Below, piece after piece: positions 54,134 through 63,695 of a stretch of 64,000 nucleotides of DNA (positions within the stretch are counted from its first letter, which is position 1; each line of letters opens with the position of its first letter). Source of the DNA: Bacillota bacterium (GTDB taxonomy: Bacteria > Bacillota > Sulfobacillia > DUMF01); the NCBI GenBank assembly GCA_012840015.1, contig DUMF01000020.1, positions 1 through 64,000 on the forward strand. The letters run 5' to 3'. The notes under the pieces were generated by a model, which was not told the origin of the DNA, searched no databases, and saw only the letters and a list, made by a program, of their open reading frames with translations. The position numbers and the translations under genes were made by a program.

Positions 54134-55219
54134 ATGCCCAGGATCGTCATCGCCGGCTATCACGGCTTCGGCAACACGGGGGACGAAGCCATACTGCAGG
54201 CTACGCTCGGAGAGTTCAGACGCGTAGCACCTGGGCTCGAGTTTACAGTACTTTCCAGTAACCCTCCGCTGACGGCTGCCACATACGGCGTACGTTCGAT
54301 CCTCCGTACAGACCCACGCGCCATCATACGAGAGATGAAAGCTTCCGACATGTTCCTGCTCGGCGGAGGTAGTCTCCTGCAGGACGTAACCAGCACGAGG
54401 TCACTGCTCTACTATCTGGGCCTGCTGTGGTGTGGGAAGCGGTTTACAGGCAAAGCTATGGTTTTCGCAAACGGTCTTGGCCCGATCAACATGCCGCTCG
54501 GAAGGCTACTGTCCAGGGAAGTCCTGGAATCGGTAGACCTGATAACGCTGAGAGATCGTGATTCGGCCGATACTCTGCGTTCTCTCGGCGTCAGCCGGCA
54601 GCCGATTATCACGGCGGATCCCGCCTTTATGCTAGAGCCCGAGCGCTGTGAATGGCTCTTTCGAACCGAAGGCATTCCCGACCACCCGGGTCCACGGCTT
54701 GCCGTATCGGTCAGGAGCTTTAGGCGTTGGCCGAATTTCCTGCCAGAGTTGGTCAAGGCTCTGGACGAAATCTCGGAACGTTTCGGGGCACAAATAGTGT
54801 TCTTCCCTATGCACAGGGCGATGGACCTGACACCTTCGCACCAAGCGGCCAATCTCATGAAACGGCCTGGTTACGTGGTGGGGGGCAACTATACTCCCGG
54901 TCAAATACTTTACGTGCTTGGCCAATGTCAGGCAGTGCTTGGTACGAGGCTGCATTCCCTCATCTTGGCAGTCACAGCAGGTGTTCCCACAGCGGGCATC
55001 ATTTACGACCCGAAAGTGGAAAGCTTCCTTCACGAGCTCGGGTGTCCTTGTGCGGGTTCTATCCGGGACATGGAATCCCGCGACGTGGTCTCCGCAGTGG
55101 AGGAGATGCTCACGCGCGCCGCATCGATACGAGCGATATTTGAGAGGGCCCGCAAACGCCTCGTGCCTCTGGCCAGACAAAACGTGCAAATGGCTCTCGA
55201 CTTATTGAACCGTCGCTGA
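54134..55219 (+). CDS. csaB: Polysaccharide pyruvyl transferase CsaB
   Basis: 361 residues. N-terminal [14 protein letters not shown] and [14 protein letters not shown], conserved in CsaB, plus [17 protein letters not shown] in the C-terminal half. It adds pyruvate from PEP to the secondary wall polymer, creating the site to which SLH domains bind. ATG with AGGGG nine bases upstream. Its 3' end overlaps the convergent prfB by 18 bases. The SLH-like repeat in the deacetylase at 59.1 kb is a possible client. Confidence 0.93.
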   Translation: MPRIVIAGYHGFGNTGDEAILQATLGEFRRVAPGLEFTVLSSNPPLTAATYGVRSILRTDPRAIIREMKASDMFLLGGGSLLQDVTSTRSLLYYLGLLWCGKRFTGKAMVFANGLGPINMPLGRLLSREVLESVDLITLRDRDSADTLRSLGVSRQPIITADPAFMLEPERCEWLFRTEGIPDHPGPRLAVSVRSFRRWPNFLPELVKALDEISERFGAQIVFFPMHRAMDLTPSHQAANLMKRPGYVVGGNYTPGQILYVLGQCQAVLGTRLHSLILAVTAGVPTAGIIYDPKVESFLHELGCPCAGSIRDMESRDVVSAVEEMLTRAASIRAIFERARKRLVPLARQNVQMALDLLNRR

Positions 55220-56324
55220 ATCGCCGCCTTTGCTCCTGCTTAGCAGGTATGCATATATGAAATCGTCGATTTCCCCGTCCATCACAGCCTGCACATTGCC
55301 TTTCTCGAATCCCGTGCGATGGTCCTTCACCAGAGTGTATGGCTGAAACACGTAAGAGCGGATTTGGTTTCCCCAGGCTATCTCGCCGTGTTGTCCTCGT
55401 AACTGCGCAAGCTCTTTTTCGCGCTCTTCCTCCTTAAGCGCCAATAGTCGCGACTTAAGTAGTTTCATGGCACGTAGCCTGTTCGCATATTGCGATCTTT
55501 CGGTCTGGCATGCCACCACGATTCCGGTGGGAATGTGTCTTATCCTGACGGCCGTTTCCACTTTGTTCACGTTTTGCCCGCCTTTACCGCCGGACCTGAA
55601 TGTCTCGATTTCGATTTCCTCGGGCTTAATATCGATCTCTTCTTCATCCTCTATCTCCGGTATGACATCCACCGAGGCAAAAGAGGTATGCCTGCGCGCC
55701 GCCGCGTCGAACGGCGAGATCCTGACCAGACGGTGAACCCCACGCTCTGCTCGGGCATAACCATAAGCGTTTAGCCCCTTTATCAGGAGAGTCACGCTCT
55801 TGATGCCCGCCTCTTCTCCCTCGAGGATATCCAATACCTCTACCTGGTAGCCCCGGTTTTCTGCCCATCTCGTATACATGCGGAGCAACATCTGTACCCA
55901 ATCCTGTGCCTCGGTACCTCCCGCTCCGGCATGCAAGCTCATTATGGCGTTGTGTGAGTCGTAGGGGCCGTTAAGCAGAAGCTCGAGCTCCGCCTTGTTT
56001 AAATCCGCCCGCAATTTCGCAAGATCATGGCTCAGGGCGTCTACGATCTCTTCGTCTCCCTCCGCCTCCGCAAGCTCCGCTAATTCCCGGATGTCCGCAA
56101 GTTTTTTTTGAAGAGATTCGAAGCCCTCTACGTCTTTCTTGAGTGCGGACACCTCTTTCACGATGCCTTGAGCCTTCTCCTGATCCGACCAAAACCCCGG
56201 GTCGGCTATTTGCTTTTCGAGCTCGGCCAGTCTCGCTTTCTTATTATCCCAGTCAAAGAGACCTCCTTATCTGGTCGAGTTTTTCTTTCATCACTTCGGT
56301 TTCTCTGATCAACTCTTCGTACAA
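55202..56324 (-). CDS. prfB: Peptide chain release factor 2 (RF2), with programmed +1 frameshift
   Basis: RF2 ends translation at UGA and UAA. Translation starts at the TTG at 56324 (GGGGGG seven bases upstream), reads 23 codons to CTT, meets an in-frame TGA (56255-56253), and continues in the +1 frame ([13 protein letters not shown]) to 55202, about 373 residues in all. GGQ motif is in [11 protein letters not shown], the codon-recognition tripeptide SPF is in RISPFD. It lies 18 bases after secA, so secA-prfB are cotranscribed. Confidence 0.96.
56253..56267 (-). promoter_or_regulatory. prfB programmed frameshift site
   Basis: Minus strand AGGAGG (56267-56262), three bases, then CTT TGA (56258-56253) followed by C. 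The spacing of the internal SD-like stimulator to CTT is the same three bases as in E. coli. Low RF2 stalls at TGA and allows slippage, so RF2 autoregulates. Confidence 0.95.
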
Positions 56325-56342
56325 GACACGACCCCCCAGTCA

Positions 56343-59021
56343 TCATGCGAGTCTACCACAGCACTTCTTGTACTTCTTCCCGCTCCCGCAAGGGCACGGA
56401 TCATTCCGCCCGATTTTACGTTTACCCGTTAGTGGTCCTGCTGGACCGGATTCGGCTGTTGGCACCGCTACCGGCCGGCGCACGGGTTCCTGCTTTTTGA
56501 CCACATTTAATTTGAATACATAGCGTACCGTCTCGAACTGTATGCTCTTGATCATCTCTTCAAACATGTTATATGCCTCTAGCTGGTACTCCAGCAACGG
56601 GCTCTTCTGCCCATAGGCCCTCAGACCTATGCCTTCTCTCAGGTCATCCATAGCATCCAGGTGGTCTACCCATTTGGAGTCAACGACTCGCAAGAGCACC
56701 AGCCTCTGGAGTTCTTTCATCAGCTCGGGACCAAGCTGTGCCTCCCGCTCTGCGTAGGACTGCTTCACCAAGTCGTACAACTTCTCGTTCAGCTTCTCCC
56801 TGCTCAGCCCCTTGAGCTCCTCCGGCTGGCACTCCTTGTTCAAGCAGATCCCTTGCAGGTGCTCGATCAGGCCCTTGAGATCCCACTCATCAGGATCCAC
56901 GTTCTCCGATGCATATATGTCCACGGCTTCCGTAACCGCCCGCCTCGCCATTTCGAGCACCTTATCCGTCAGGTCGGCACCCTCGAGCACGGTGCGTCGC
57001 TCGGCATATATCACTTCGCGCTGCTTGTTCATAACGTTGTCGTACTCGAGTACGTTGCGACGGATCTCGAAGTTCCGCGCCTCGACACGCTTCTGTGCAG
57101 TCTCGATCGCCCTGCTCAGCAAGCTGTGTTCGATAGGTTCGTCTTCTTCTATCCCCAGCCTGTCCATTATACCTGAGACCATGTCCGAACCGAAAAGCCT
57201 CATGAGATCGTCCTCGAGGGACAGGTAGAACCTCGAGCTACCCGGGTCCCCCTGGCGACCCGAGCGGCCTCTCAACTGGTTGTCGATTCTCCGGCTTTCG
57301 TGGCGCTCTGTACCTATTACGTGCAGTCCGCCGAGGCTCACCACTTTTTCGTGGTCTGCGTCGGTTATTTTTCGTGCCTCTTCGAAATACTGCCGATATT
57401 TCTCTCGAGCTTCGCGTACCTTTTCGTCATTGACCGGCCCATGCTCAACCGCTTCTGCGATTACCCACTCCGGATAACCGTCCTGCTTGAGCTTTTGACG
57501 CGCCAGGAAACCAGGGTTACCACCTAGCAGGATATCCGTACCTCGGCCCGCCATGTTCGTTGCGATCGTGACCGCGCCCGATCGCCCAGCCTGAGCTACG
57601 ATCTCTGCCTCTTTCTCGTGATATTTGGCGTTGAGCACCTGGTGCGGCACCCCGCGGCGGCTGAGCATCTCGGAAAGACGCTCCGACTTCTCGATGGAAA
57701 CTGTACCCACCAGTACGGGCTGGCCCTTCTCGTGGCACCGGCAAATCTCATCCACGATGGCTTTGAACTTCGCTCGTTCCGTCTTGTATACTACATCGGG
57801 ATAATCCCGTCTTATCATGGGCTTGTTGGTAGGAATGACCACAACTTCAAGCCCGTAAATTTTCCGGAATTCCTCCGCTTCCGTGGCAGCAGTGCCCGTC
57901 ATGCCGGCCAGCTTCCTGTACATCCTGAAGTAGTTTTGAAAAGTAATCGTGGCCAAAGTCTGGCTCTCCCGCTCGATGCGTACTCCCTCTTTCGCCTCTA
58001 TGGCCTGATGCAGCCCATCGGAATAGCGTCGACCGATCATCAGCCTCCCCGTAAACTCGTCCACGATGACTACTTCGCCGTCTTTGACGATGTAGTCTCT
58101 ATCCCGCTTCATCAACTCCTTCGCTTTGAGAGCATTCAGCATGTAGTGAGACAGATCCATGTTCTCCTGGCCGAACAGGTTCTCTACACCCAGGATTTTC
58201 TCCACGCGAGCTATGCCTCGCTCGGTTAATGCAACGCTGTGAGCTTTTTCGTCCACCGTATAATCGTCGTCCGCTTTCAGCATCGAAGCTATTTTAGCGA
58301 ACTTGTAGTAAAGCTCCGCAGGCTTTTCCGCAACGCCCGAGATTATGAGCGGGGTGCGGGCCTCGTCTATGAGAATGCTGTCTACCTCATCCACAATGGC
58401 GTAGTTGAGTTCCCTCTGTACGATCTGCTCCTTTTGGAGCGCCATGTTGTCACGAAGGTAGTCGAACCCGAATTCGTTGTTAGTACCATATGTCACGTCA
58501 GCGGCGTACGAGCGCTGGCGGGTAGGGATATCCATTCCATGTACGATGAGTCCAACGCTCAACCCGAGGAATTTGTAAATTTGGCCCATCCACTCGCTGT
58601 CCCTTTTGGCTAGGTAATCGTTAACGGTAACGATATGCACCCCGTGCCCGGTCAAAGCGTTGAGGTACGCCGGTAAGGTGGCTACCAACGTCTTCCCTTC
58701 ACCCGTCTTCATCTCGGCTATATTGCCTTCGTGCAGTACAACACCACCGATCAATTGCACGTCGAAATGACGCATCCCAACTGTCCGGCGTGCAGCTTCC
58801 CTGACTACAGCGAAAGCTTCAGGCAGGATAGAATCGAGCGTCTCTCCTCTTGAGAGGCGCTCCTTGAATTCACCAGTCTTCGCCTTGAGCGCTTCGTCAG
58901 GTAGCGCCTGCACAGTGGGTTCTATATCGTTGATGCGCTGGACAATGCCCGATATCCTTCTTAGCTCTCTATCATTTTGATCGAAGAACTTCTTAAGAAA
59001 GCCCAGCAATTTCGCTATCAC
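56343..59021 (-). CDS. secA: Protein translocase ATPase SecA
   Basis: 892 residues. Walker A MKTGEGKT (104-111), Walker B with [20 protein letters not shown], the preprotein cross-linking domain, helicase motif GRGTDI-like [31 protein letters not shown], and a C-terminal SEC-C zinc motif ([15 protein letters not shown]). Drives Sec-dependent export. GTG at 59021 gives the normal N-terminus; the SD is weak. Confidence 0.97.
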   Translation of the reverse strand: MIAKLLGFLKKFFDQNDRELRRISGIVQRINDIEPTVQALPDEALKAKTGEFKERLSRGETLDSILPEAFAVVREAARRTVGMRHFDVQLIGGVVLHEGNIAEMKTGEGKTLVATLPAYLNALTGHGVHIVTVNDYLAKRDSEWMGQIYKFLGLSVGLIVHGMDIPTRQRSYAADVTYGTNNEFGFDYLRDNMALQKEQIVQRELNYAIVDEVDSILIDEARTPLIISGVAEKPAELYYKFAKIASMLKADDDYTVDEKAHSVALTERGIARVEKILGVENLFGQENMDLSHYMLNALKAKELMKRDRDYIVKDGEVVIVDEFTGRLMIGRRYSDGLHQAIEAKEGVRIERESQTLATITFQNYFRMYRKLAGMTGTAATEAEEFRKIYGLEVVVIPTNKPMIRRDYPDVVYKTERAKFKAIVDEICRCHEKGQPVLVGTVSIEKSERLSEMLSRRGVPHQVLNAKYHEKEAEIVAQAGRSGAVTIATNMAGRGTDILLGGNPGFLARQKLKQDGYPEWVIAEAVEHGPVNDEKVREAREKYRQYFEEARKITDADHEKVVSLGGLHVIGTERHESRRIDNQLRGRSGRQGDPGSSRFYLSLEDDLMRLFGSDMVSGIMDRLGIEEDEPIEHSLLSRAIETAQKRVEARNFEIRRNVLEYDNVMNKQREVIYAERRTVLEGADLTDKVLEMARRAVTEAVDIYASENVDPDEWDLKGLIEHLQGICLNKECQPEELKGLSREKLNEKLYDLVKQSYAEREAQLGPELMKELQRLVLLRVVDSKWVDHLDAMDDLREGIGLRAYGQKSPLLEYQLEAYNMFEEMIKSIQFETVRYVFKLNVVKKQEPVRRPVAVPTAESGPAGPLTGKRKIGRNDPCPCGSGKKYKKCCGRLA

Positions 59022-59030
59022 CCGTCTAGC

Positions 59031-59060
59031 ATTCTAACACCCGTGGCCACGGACCCACAA
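59031..59060 (-). promoter_or_regulatory. secA-prfB promoter with palindromic spacer
   Basis: Minus strand TTGTGG (59060-59055), 18-base spacer, TAGAAT (59036-59031). The spacer contains a perfect 12-base palindrome CCGTGGCCACGG (59041-59052), a possible operator. Confidence 0.6.
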
Positions 59061-59080
59061 CCGCAGCTTCCAGGGAAAGG

Positions 59081-59109
59081 TTGTATACCCGAACCTCCCG
59101 TGGTATAAC
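59081..59109 (+). promoter_or_regulatory. Promoter of the deacetylase / ATP-grasp pair
   Basis: TTGTAT (59081-59086), 17-base spacer ending TGG, TATAAC (59104-59109), an extended -10 promoter. The inverted repeat CTCCCG (59095-59100) / CGGGAG (59109-59114) encloses the -10. The predicted transcription start is about 59116, leaving only a 12-base leader before ATG 59128. Confidence 0.7.
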
Positions 59110-59127
59110 GGGAGTCAGGTGATACAG

Positions 59128-60354
59128 ATGGACCTCTACTCCACCCTTCGAGGAGCCTATCGGGCCTGGAAGCGTTGGAAGCAGCGAAATACATACGTGC
59201 CTATGTCCCGTGTCAGGCGAATCGAGCGAGTATATCCGCCTGCAGAGCGGAAGCTAGTATCCATGACCTTCGATGACGGGCCCACCGTCGCTCCCGCCCG
59301 ACCGTATTCGGGGCGAGGAATCACCGAGCTCATCCTCGAGGTCATGAGTCATTACGGTGCGAAGGGAACCTTCGACGTAATCGGCAGTACCGCCGAAAAC
59401 TATCCGGACGAAGCCGGAAAGCCTGGCAGCTTCACCTGGAGCGGCAAGAAATACGATCACTACCCGGAATTCGGTCAAGACCAATTGGCCGGTGTCGCAA
59501 ACCAGCCGGACTTAGTGAGAAAGATTCTCATGGCAGGACATGAGCTCTCCAATCACGGCTACCGCCACATGGCCTTTGGGCCGCAACCCATAATCTACGG
59601 CTCGCGCGCTTATTTCCGCACTATCGAGGAAGTGATCACAGACCTCAAGAGGCTTCATACGCTGGTGAGCGAGGAGTTCGGTTTCTCCATGACGCTCGGA
59701 AGGCCTCCCCATTATATCGACAGGATCCCCGATGGTCATTTCTCATACGATGCCTATGAAGCGCTTGGTTACCAGTACCTGGCTGCCAGCTTCGATGGCG
59801 GAGGGTGGAGAGCCGCTACAGGAGACCCCGCCGACGAAGTGGAAAAGATGGTGACACCGATGCAAAAGGCACTGGAAGAAGACCCGGATTGCTTGAATGG
59901 CCAAATAATCTTTCAGAAGGATGGGTATAACATGTCCCTACAGGCACCGATCGTAGAGGCCCTACCGAAGCAGCTGGCCTTACTCAAACGATATGATTAC
60001 GAGGTGATCCCGGTTGGGCAACTCCTTGCCGTTTCGCCTTATCGTGATATAGGGCCATCGCATCCTGCTTACGCAGCGGTTCGGCATCTCGAAGCAAAAG
60101 GGTTGCCCGTCCTATACCCCGACAACACCTTCAGGCCGGAGCAGCCCTGCCTCGTGGGAGAAATGCTACAGTGGCTGCCATATAAAGATACCCTCAGTTC
60201 ATTTTGCCGTGACCAGTTGACTGTGGGTATGTTGCTGCGCATGGTTCCCGAAAAGGCCGCGAGCTTCGCAGGTATAACAACGCGAGAGACGTCACGGCCC
60301 GTACCCAGATGGCAGGCAGCGCTTGCGGCGGTGGAAAGCATAGAAAATGGCTAG
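59128..60354 (+). CDS. Polysaccharide deacetylase with C-terminal SLH-like repeat
   Basis: 408 residues from the ATG at 59128 (AGGTG six bases upstream; the GTG at 59119 would leave a three-base leader). NodB motifs: MTFDDGP (metal Asp), HELSNHGYRH (His ligands), GRPPHYIDR (motif 3). Residues about 315-365 read HPAYAAVRHLEAKGLPVLYPDNTFRPEQP, the core of an S-layer homology repeat. No N-terminal signal peptide is evident. Likely wall-glycan modifier; its stop overlaps the ATP-grasp start. Confidence 0.85.
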   Translation: MDLYSTLRGAYRAWKRWKQRNTYVPMSRVRRIERVYPPAERKLVSMTFDDGPTVAPARPYSGRGITELILEVMSHYGAKGTFDVIGSTAENYPDEAGKPGSFTWSGKKYDHYPEFGQDQLAGVANQPDLVRKILMAGHELSNHGYRHMAFGPQPIIYGSRAYFRTIEEVITDLKRLHTLVSEEFGFSMTLGRPPHYIDRIPDGHFSYDAYEALGYQYLAASFDGGGWRAATGDPADEVEKMVTPMQKALEEDPDCLNGQIIFQKDGYNMSLQAPIVEALPKQLALLKRYDYEVIPVGQLLAVSPYRDIGPSHPAYAAVRHLEAKGLPVLYPDNTFRPEQPCLVGEMLQWLPYKDTLSSFCRDQLTVGMLLRMVPEKAASFAGITTRETSRPVPRWQAALAAVESIENG

Positions 60355-61516
60355 CGCCCTTGTCACCGACGCCAGACTCATCATGAGCCTCCCAATCATA
60401 CGTTCTCTGGGGCGCGCCGGAATCAGTGTAAGAGCGCTCGAGACAAGAGAACACCTGAAACGGCCAGCGTTGGGTTTTTACTCGCGTTATACCGCGAAAA
60501 GGATTCTGTGTGATGAGCTTCCTGAGCGATTATCCGAAGAAGCGGCCAAAGTGGATGCGGTATTTCCGGTTTCAGGCAATTCGGTTTACTGCGCCGCCCG
60601 GCTCGCGGCTGACGAGACTTTTCGTTCCAAGGTGGCACTGCCCGAGCTGAGCGCGATTCAGCTCGCAAACGACAAAGCCCAGCTTAACGAGCTGGCAAAG
60701 GCGCTCGGCATACCGGTACCTGAGACATTCCATCCCGAGCGACAGGTTGACCTTGATGCGCCATCCCAAGTGGTTCAGCGGGAGCTCCAAGCCTGGGCAC
60801 GAGGTTTGACTTATCCGGCAATCGTCAAGTACAGGTACGGCGAAGAGCTACATCTGCCGACGCACAAGCGCTATCGTGTCGTCCGGGACGCCGATGAGTT
60901 CGCCAAAAGCTATCTCGAGATCCACAGCGCCCAGCCGTTCCCTGTGGTGCAAGAATACCTCCCAGGCGAAGACTATGGCGCCGCAGTTCTCTGCGATAAG
61001 TCCTCCAGAGTTGTAGCCGCCTTTACATACAAGAGTCTGCGCCAACGTCCCAAAGAGGGAGGGCCTACTTCCTATGCTGTAAGTCAAGCCATACCGCAGT
61101 TAGTCAGCTCCCTCAGTAAGATCTGCAGCGCTCTGAATTGGTACGGGGTTGCCATGGCGGACTTCCGTATGGGGCAGAATGCGCAATTCAAACTGCTCGA
61201 GATCAACCCCCGTTTTTGGGGTAGCCTCGCTCTAGCCGTGGAAGCCGGAGTGGATTTCCCGTTGCTGTACTACCACCTGGTCAAAAGGCATGGGGAGCTG
61301 GACATCCCCGCACCGGAGCAGCGCGACGGCGTGACTATCAAGTTCTTCATCCAAGACCTATTCGCAGTCACACAATACGCCAAGACGATGCCCAGCCCAC
61401 TTAAGTATGCTCTCCGCGAGACCCTTCGGATTCTCTCGCCGCGGATCAAAGACGCCGTATTTAAACTGAACGATCCGGGTCCGGGGCTAGCCTATCTTCT
61501 CGGCCTCTTCTTCTGA
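60347..61516 (+). CDS. ATP-grasp enzyme (carbamoyl-phosphate-synthase L-like), substrate unknown
   Basis: 389 residues. N-terminal preATP-grasp Rossmann domain (ALVTDARLIMSLPIIRSLGRAG), then an ATP-grasp core with ANDKAQLNELAKALGIPVPET, YPAIVKYRYGEE, VVQEYLPGEDYGAAVL and the metal site LLEINPRFWGSLALA. Such proteins ligate a carboxylate to an amine or thiol, often in wall or peptide tailoring. ATG overlaps the deacetylase stop by 8 bases. Confidence 0.85.
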   Translation: MASALVTDARLIMSLPIIRSLGRAGISVRALETREHLKRPALGFYSRYTAKRILCDELPERLSEEAAKVDAVFPVSGNSVYCAARLAADETFRSKVALPELSAIQLANDKAQLNELAKALGIPVPETFHPERQVDLDAPSQVVQRELQAWARGLTYPAIVKYRYGEELHLPTHKRYRVVRDADEFAKSYLEIHSAQPFPVVQEYLPGEDYGAAVLCDKSSRVVAAFTYKSLRQRPKEGGPTSYAVSQAIPQLVSSLSKICSALNWYGVAMADFRMGQNAQFKLLEINPRFWGSLALAVEAGVDFPLLYYHLVKRHGELDIPAPEQRDGVTIKFFIQDLFAVTQYAKTMPSPLKYALRETLRILSPRIKDAVFKLNDPGPGLAYLLGLFF

Positions 61517-61565
61517 ACCGCCGGTCCAGTCCCAGCTAGGCACCACTCACAGTAAAGGGCGTGCG

Positions 61566-61721
61566 TTAGTCGTCCACTATTTCGAAAACGGTATCCACCC
61601 GCGCCGTTTTTTGACCTCCTTGGAAGCAGTACGGCATATCGTTCTCGGACGCGATGATCGTTCGAAGCGCTGTCGAGTTGAGCTGCAAGGTGATCTGTCC
61701 GAGGATCTGAATGCAGGGCAA
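61566..61721 (-). CDS. Possible small protein or gene remnant (51 aa)
   Basis: Leftward frame from a TTG at 61721 to TAA 61566. The text IQILGQITLQLNSTALRTII followed by ASENDMPYCFQ and VDTVFEIVDD looks more protein-like than random, but there is no SD and no recognised family. May be the C-terminal remnant of a lost gene. Confidence 0.25.
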   Translation of the reverse strand: MPCIQILGQITLQLNSTALRTIIASENDMPYCFQGGQKTARVDTVFEIVDD

Positions 61722-61733
61722 TATTATGGCACA

Positions 61734-62078
61734 CTAAAGGCGGCAGATCCCCTTTGGCGTTGAAGCCGAGGGTCTTCTTCCCAAGTATAGAAGTTCATTG
61801 TCGAGATCGGCGAACCTGCCCAACCGAAGTCGACAAACGATGTGCTCTGTATACCAACGCTCCAGCGTTTCTACGGCATAGCAACGAGAATCGCGGAGGA
61901 ATTCCATAGCCAGAGTACACAAATTGTGGAGGAAGTCCACATCTGACAGATCGCGTGCGCGGGACATCTCCAGACTGCTGAGCACGACTGCATATCAAGA
62001 CTCCACACAGTGAGCGTTTCGCCGTGGAGCAATTCCACGCCGCAGAGCCGATCGCGCCAATTCCTCGGCGGATGTCAC
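61734..62078 (-). pseudogene. Possible broken small gene with one in-frame TGA
   Basis: A GTG at 62078 with GGAG seven bases upstream opens a frame (SAEELARSALRRG...) that meets TGA at codon 28 and then continues in the same frame for 86 codons (MSRARDLSDVDFLHNLCTLA, DSRCYAVETLERWY). The TGA could be a mutated TGG. Family not recognised. Confidence 0.35.
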
Positions 62079-62558
62079 TACAGCGCTCCGGCTGCTCTAA
62101 GCCCAGCCTTAAGCGCAAGCCTTTTCCACACTTTATCTACCTCCCGCAACTACCCAAGCGCCAATGTACGCCTTACTTCTGTACGCCTCACGCGTACGCC
62201 GATGCAGGACCTTGGTCATATCAAGCAACCGCTTCCTGATGCTGCATGCTGCGAGTGCGGTCACGAAAACGCTGAACCCCCTTGACCAACCTGGTGACGA
62301 TTCATCCAGTCATGAATCAGGCTGGCATAGCTAGGATGAGGATACTTGCCTCAGCAGCTGTCGGTTAAGCGATACTGGCGTTTCAGCCGGAACGATGGCC
62401 GCCCCAGCCGTTGGTGGTAGTCGCCTGGGAATGGCCGGAAGAAGTTACGGGGCTCCCCCGTAAGAACATCGTGCAAACCATAATCGTCGTCAAAGGGGTT
62501 TTCCCCCTGGCTGGTTGTAGCTCGCTTATGCCGCAACTGTCCCCCAAGGCAGGTTTAG

Positions 62559-62587
62559 TTGACGATCCACGAAAGGAACACTACTAT
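62559..62587 (+). promoter_or_regulatory. marR promoter with palindrome
   Basis: TTGACG (62559-62564), 17-base spacer, TACTAT (62582-62587). The 8-base palindrome GTACGTAC starts three bases further on, where a self-regulating MarR protein would be expected to bind. Confidence 0.7.
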
Positions 62588-62620
62588 TAGTACGTACAAT
62601 ATTTAGAGGGAGAAAGCTTA

Positions 62621-63109
62621 ATGGCAGAATTCAGGCAAGGGCTTCCAGGTAGCGGTGCTCCTTCCGCGGCTGGAACGGCAGGCGCGTGTGCCCGCCAAGT
62701 AATGGAGCTGGTTCCGCTTATCATGGATCATATAAGGGCAGAGATGCGTCGGGGATACAAGAACGGCCTGTCGGTTCCCCAGTTCCGCACCCTCGCACGC
62801 GTAGGGAGACAGCCAGACGCCTCGTTATCCGAAGTAGCAGAGCACATTGGCGTCACTCTGCCCACTATGTCGCGAATAGTTGACAGGCTCGTAGAGCGAG
62901 GTCTCATCACGCGTCAAAACCACCCTGATAGCAGGCGCCGTCTTGTACTTAACCTTACCGCCGAAGGAAGCGCCCTGCTTGAATCCGCTCGTGCAAGCCT
63001 GATAGAGAAGCTCACGCAGCGGTTGGAAACACTGAGCATCGAGGACCGGCTTACAATTGAGAAAGCATTAGCTACGCTTGCCGCAGTTTTAGACGGAGGC
63101 CTACCCTGA
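62621..63109 (+). CDS. MarR-family transcriptional regulator
   Basis: 162 residues. Winged helix-turn-helix of the MarR type: LSVPQFRTLARVGRQPDASLSEVAEHIGVTLPTMSRIVDRLVERGLITRQNHPDSRRRLVLNLTAEG. An unusual 25-residue Gly/Ala-rich N-terminal extension precedes it. ATG with AGAGGGAG eleven bases upstream. No efflux pump or oxidoreductase lies beside it, so the target is probably elsewhere or itself. Confidence 0.93.
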   Translation: MAEFRQGLPGSGAPSAAGTAGACARQVMELVPLIMDHIRAEMRRGYKNGLSVPQFRTLARVGRQPDASLSEVAEHIGVTLPTMSRIVDRLVERGLITRQNHPDSRRRLVLNLTAEGSALLESARASLIEKLTQRLETLSIEDRLTIEKALATLAAVLDGGLP

Positions 63110-63223
63110 TCGGGGCCCAGCGTGCTAACCACGCTATTCCTACCTAACTTGGGCGTTTCAAACATCGTAACTATGAGTAAGTGATATACGCCCTGCATCC
63201 GCAATATGAACGCCAAAAGATGT

Positions 63224-63252
63224 TTGACTTCGCTGACTCCAAGTGATATAGT
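63224..63252 (+). promoter_or_regulatory. Cold-shock gene promoter
   Basis: TTGACT (63224-63229), 17-base spacer, TATAGT (63247-63252). Only one mismatch from consensus in each hexamer, giving a leader of about 45 bases. Confidence 0.8.
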
Positions 63253-63302
63253 CGCTTTGAGCTTCGAGCTCGTACTGCAAATTGTTAGGAGGAATAGATT
63301 TA

Positions 63303-63503
63303 ATGCAAGGCACGGTTAAGTGGTTCAGTGCGGAAAAGGGCTATGGATTTATCGAGAGAGAGGACGGTCCAGACGTATTCGTTCATTACTCGGCGATTCA
63401 GGCAGAAGGATTCAAGACCCTGATGGCAGGAGATAAGGTTGAGTTCGAAATCGTACAGGGACCGAAGGGCCCTCAAGCTGCAAACGTGACGAAGGTGGCC
63501 TGA
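63303..63503 (+). CDS. Cold-shock protein (CspA family)
   Basis: 66 residues, OB-fold RNA chaperone with both RNA-binding motifs, KGYGFI (RNP1) and DVFVHYSAI (RNP2). ATG at 63303 with AGGAGG ten bases upstream. Monocistronic, with its own promoter and terminator. A TTG at 63282 in frame is ignored because it precedes the SD. Confidence 0.97.
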   Translation: MQGTVKWFSAEKGYGFIEREDGPDVFVHYSAIQAEGFKTLMAGDKVEFEIVQGPKGPQAANVTKVA

Positions 63504-63515
63504 CTAGCGAACTCC

Positions 63516-63540
63516 AGCCCCGGCAGCAGCCGGGGCTTTT
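63516..63540 (+). terminator. Intrinsic terminator of the cold-shock gene
   Basis: AGCCCCGGC (63516-63524), loop AGCA, GCCGGGGCT (63529-63537), then TTTTGATTT. A perfect 9-bp stem 13 bases after the stop codon. Confidence 0.92.
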
Positions 63541-63599
63541 TGATTTAGGGTTTTTCGACACAGAACTGCTTCCGGAATGACTTCTGGAACGATGGAACT

Positions 63600-63661
63600 T
63601 GTGGATAGTGTGACTAACTCTGTTGATAACCTGGAAAGACGGGGTTTCGGATTGTGGATAT
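63600..63661 (+). repeat. Three DnaA-box-like 9-mers in one orientation
   Basis: TGTGGATAG (63600-63608), TGTTGATAA (63621-63629) and TGTGGATAT (63653-63661) each match the DnaA box TGTGGATAA at 8 of 9 positions. They lie in the 150-base gap between the cold-shock terminator and the 3' end of the last gene. Confidence 0.4.
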
Positions 63662-63695
63662 CTCTGTTAGTTGTCGCGGGTTGTCGAAGTAGCTG

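Larger units (their letters stand above)
61517..62558. other. About 1 kb without an intact gene; decayed sequence
   Basis: Only short open frames are seen. Two leftward frames have protein-like texture (61566-61721 and 61734-62078, listed separately). The right half (62080-62558) has no recognisable gene. No terminal repeats or transposase motifs were found. Confidence 0.5.

Noticed and set aside
62237-62285. Zinc-ribbon-like text CCECGHENAE in a rightward frame
   Set aside because: Only one CxxC pair at the end of an otherwise random-looking frame with no good start.
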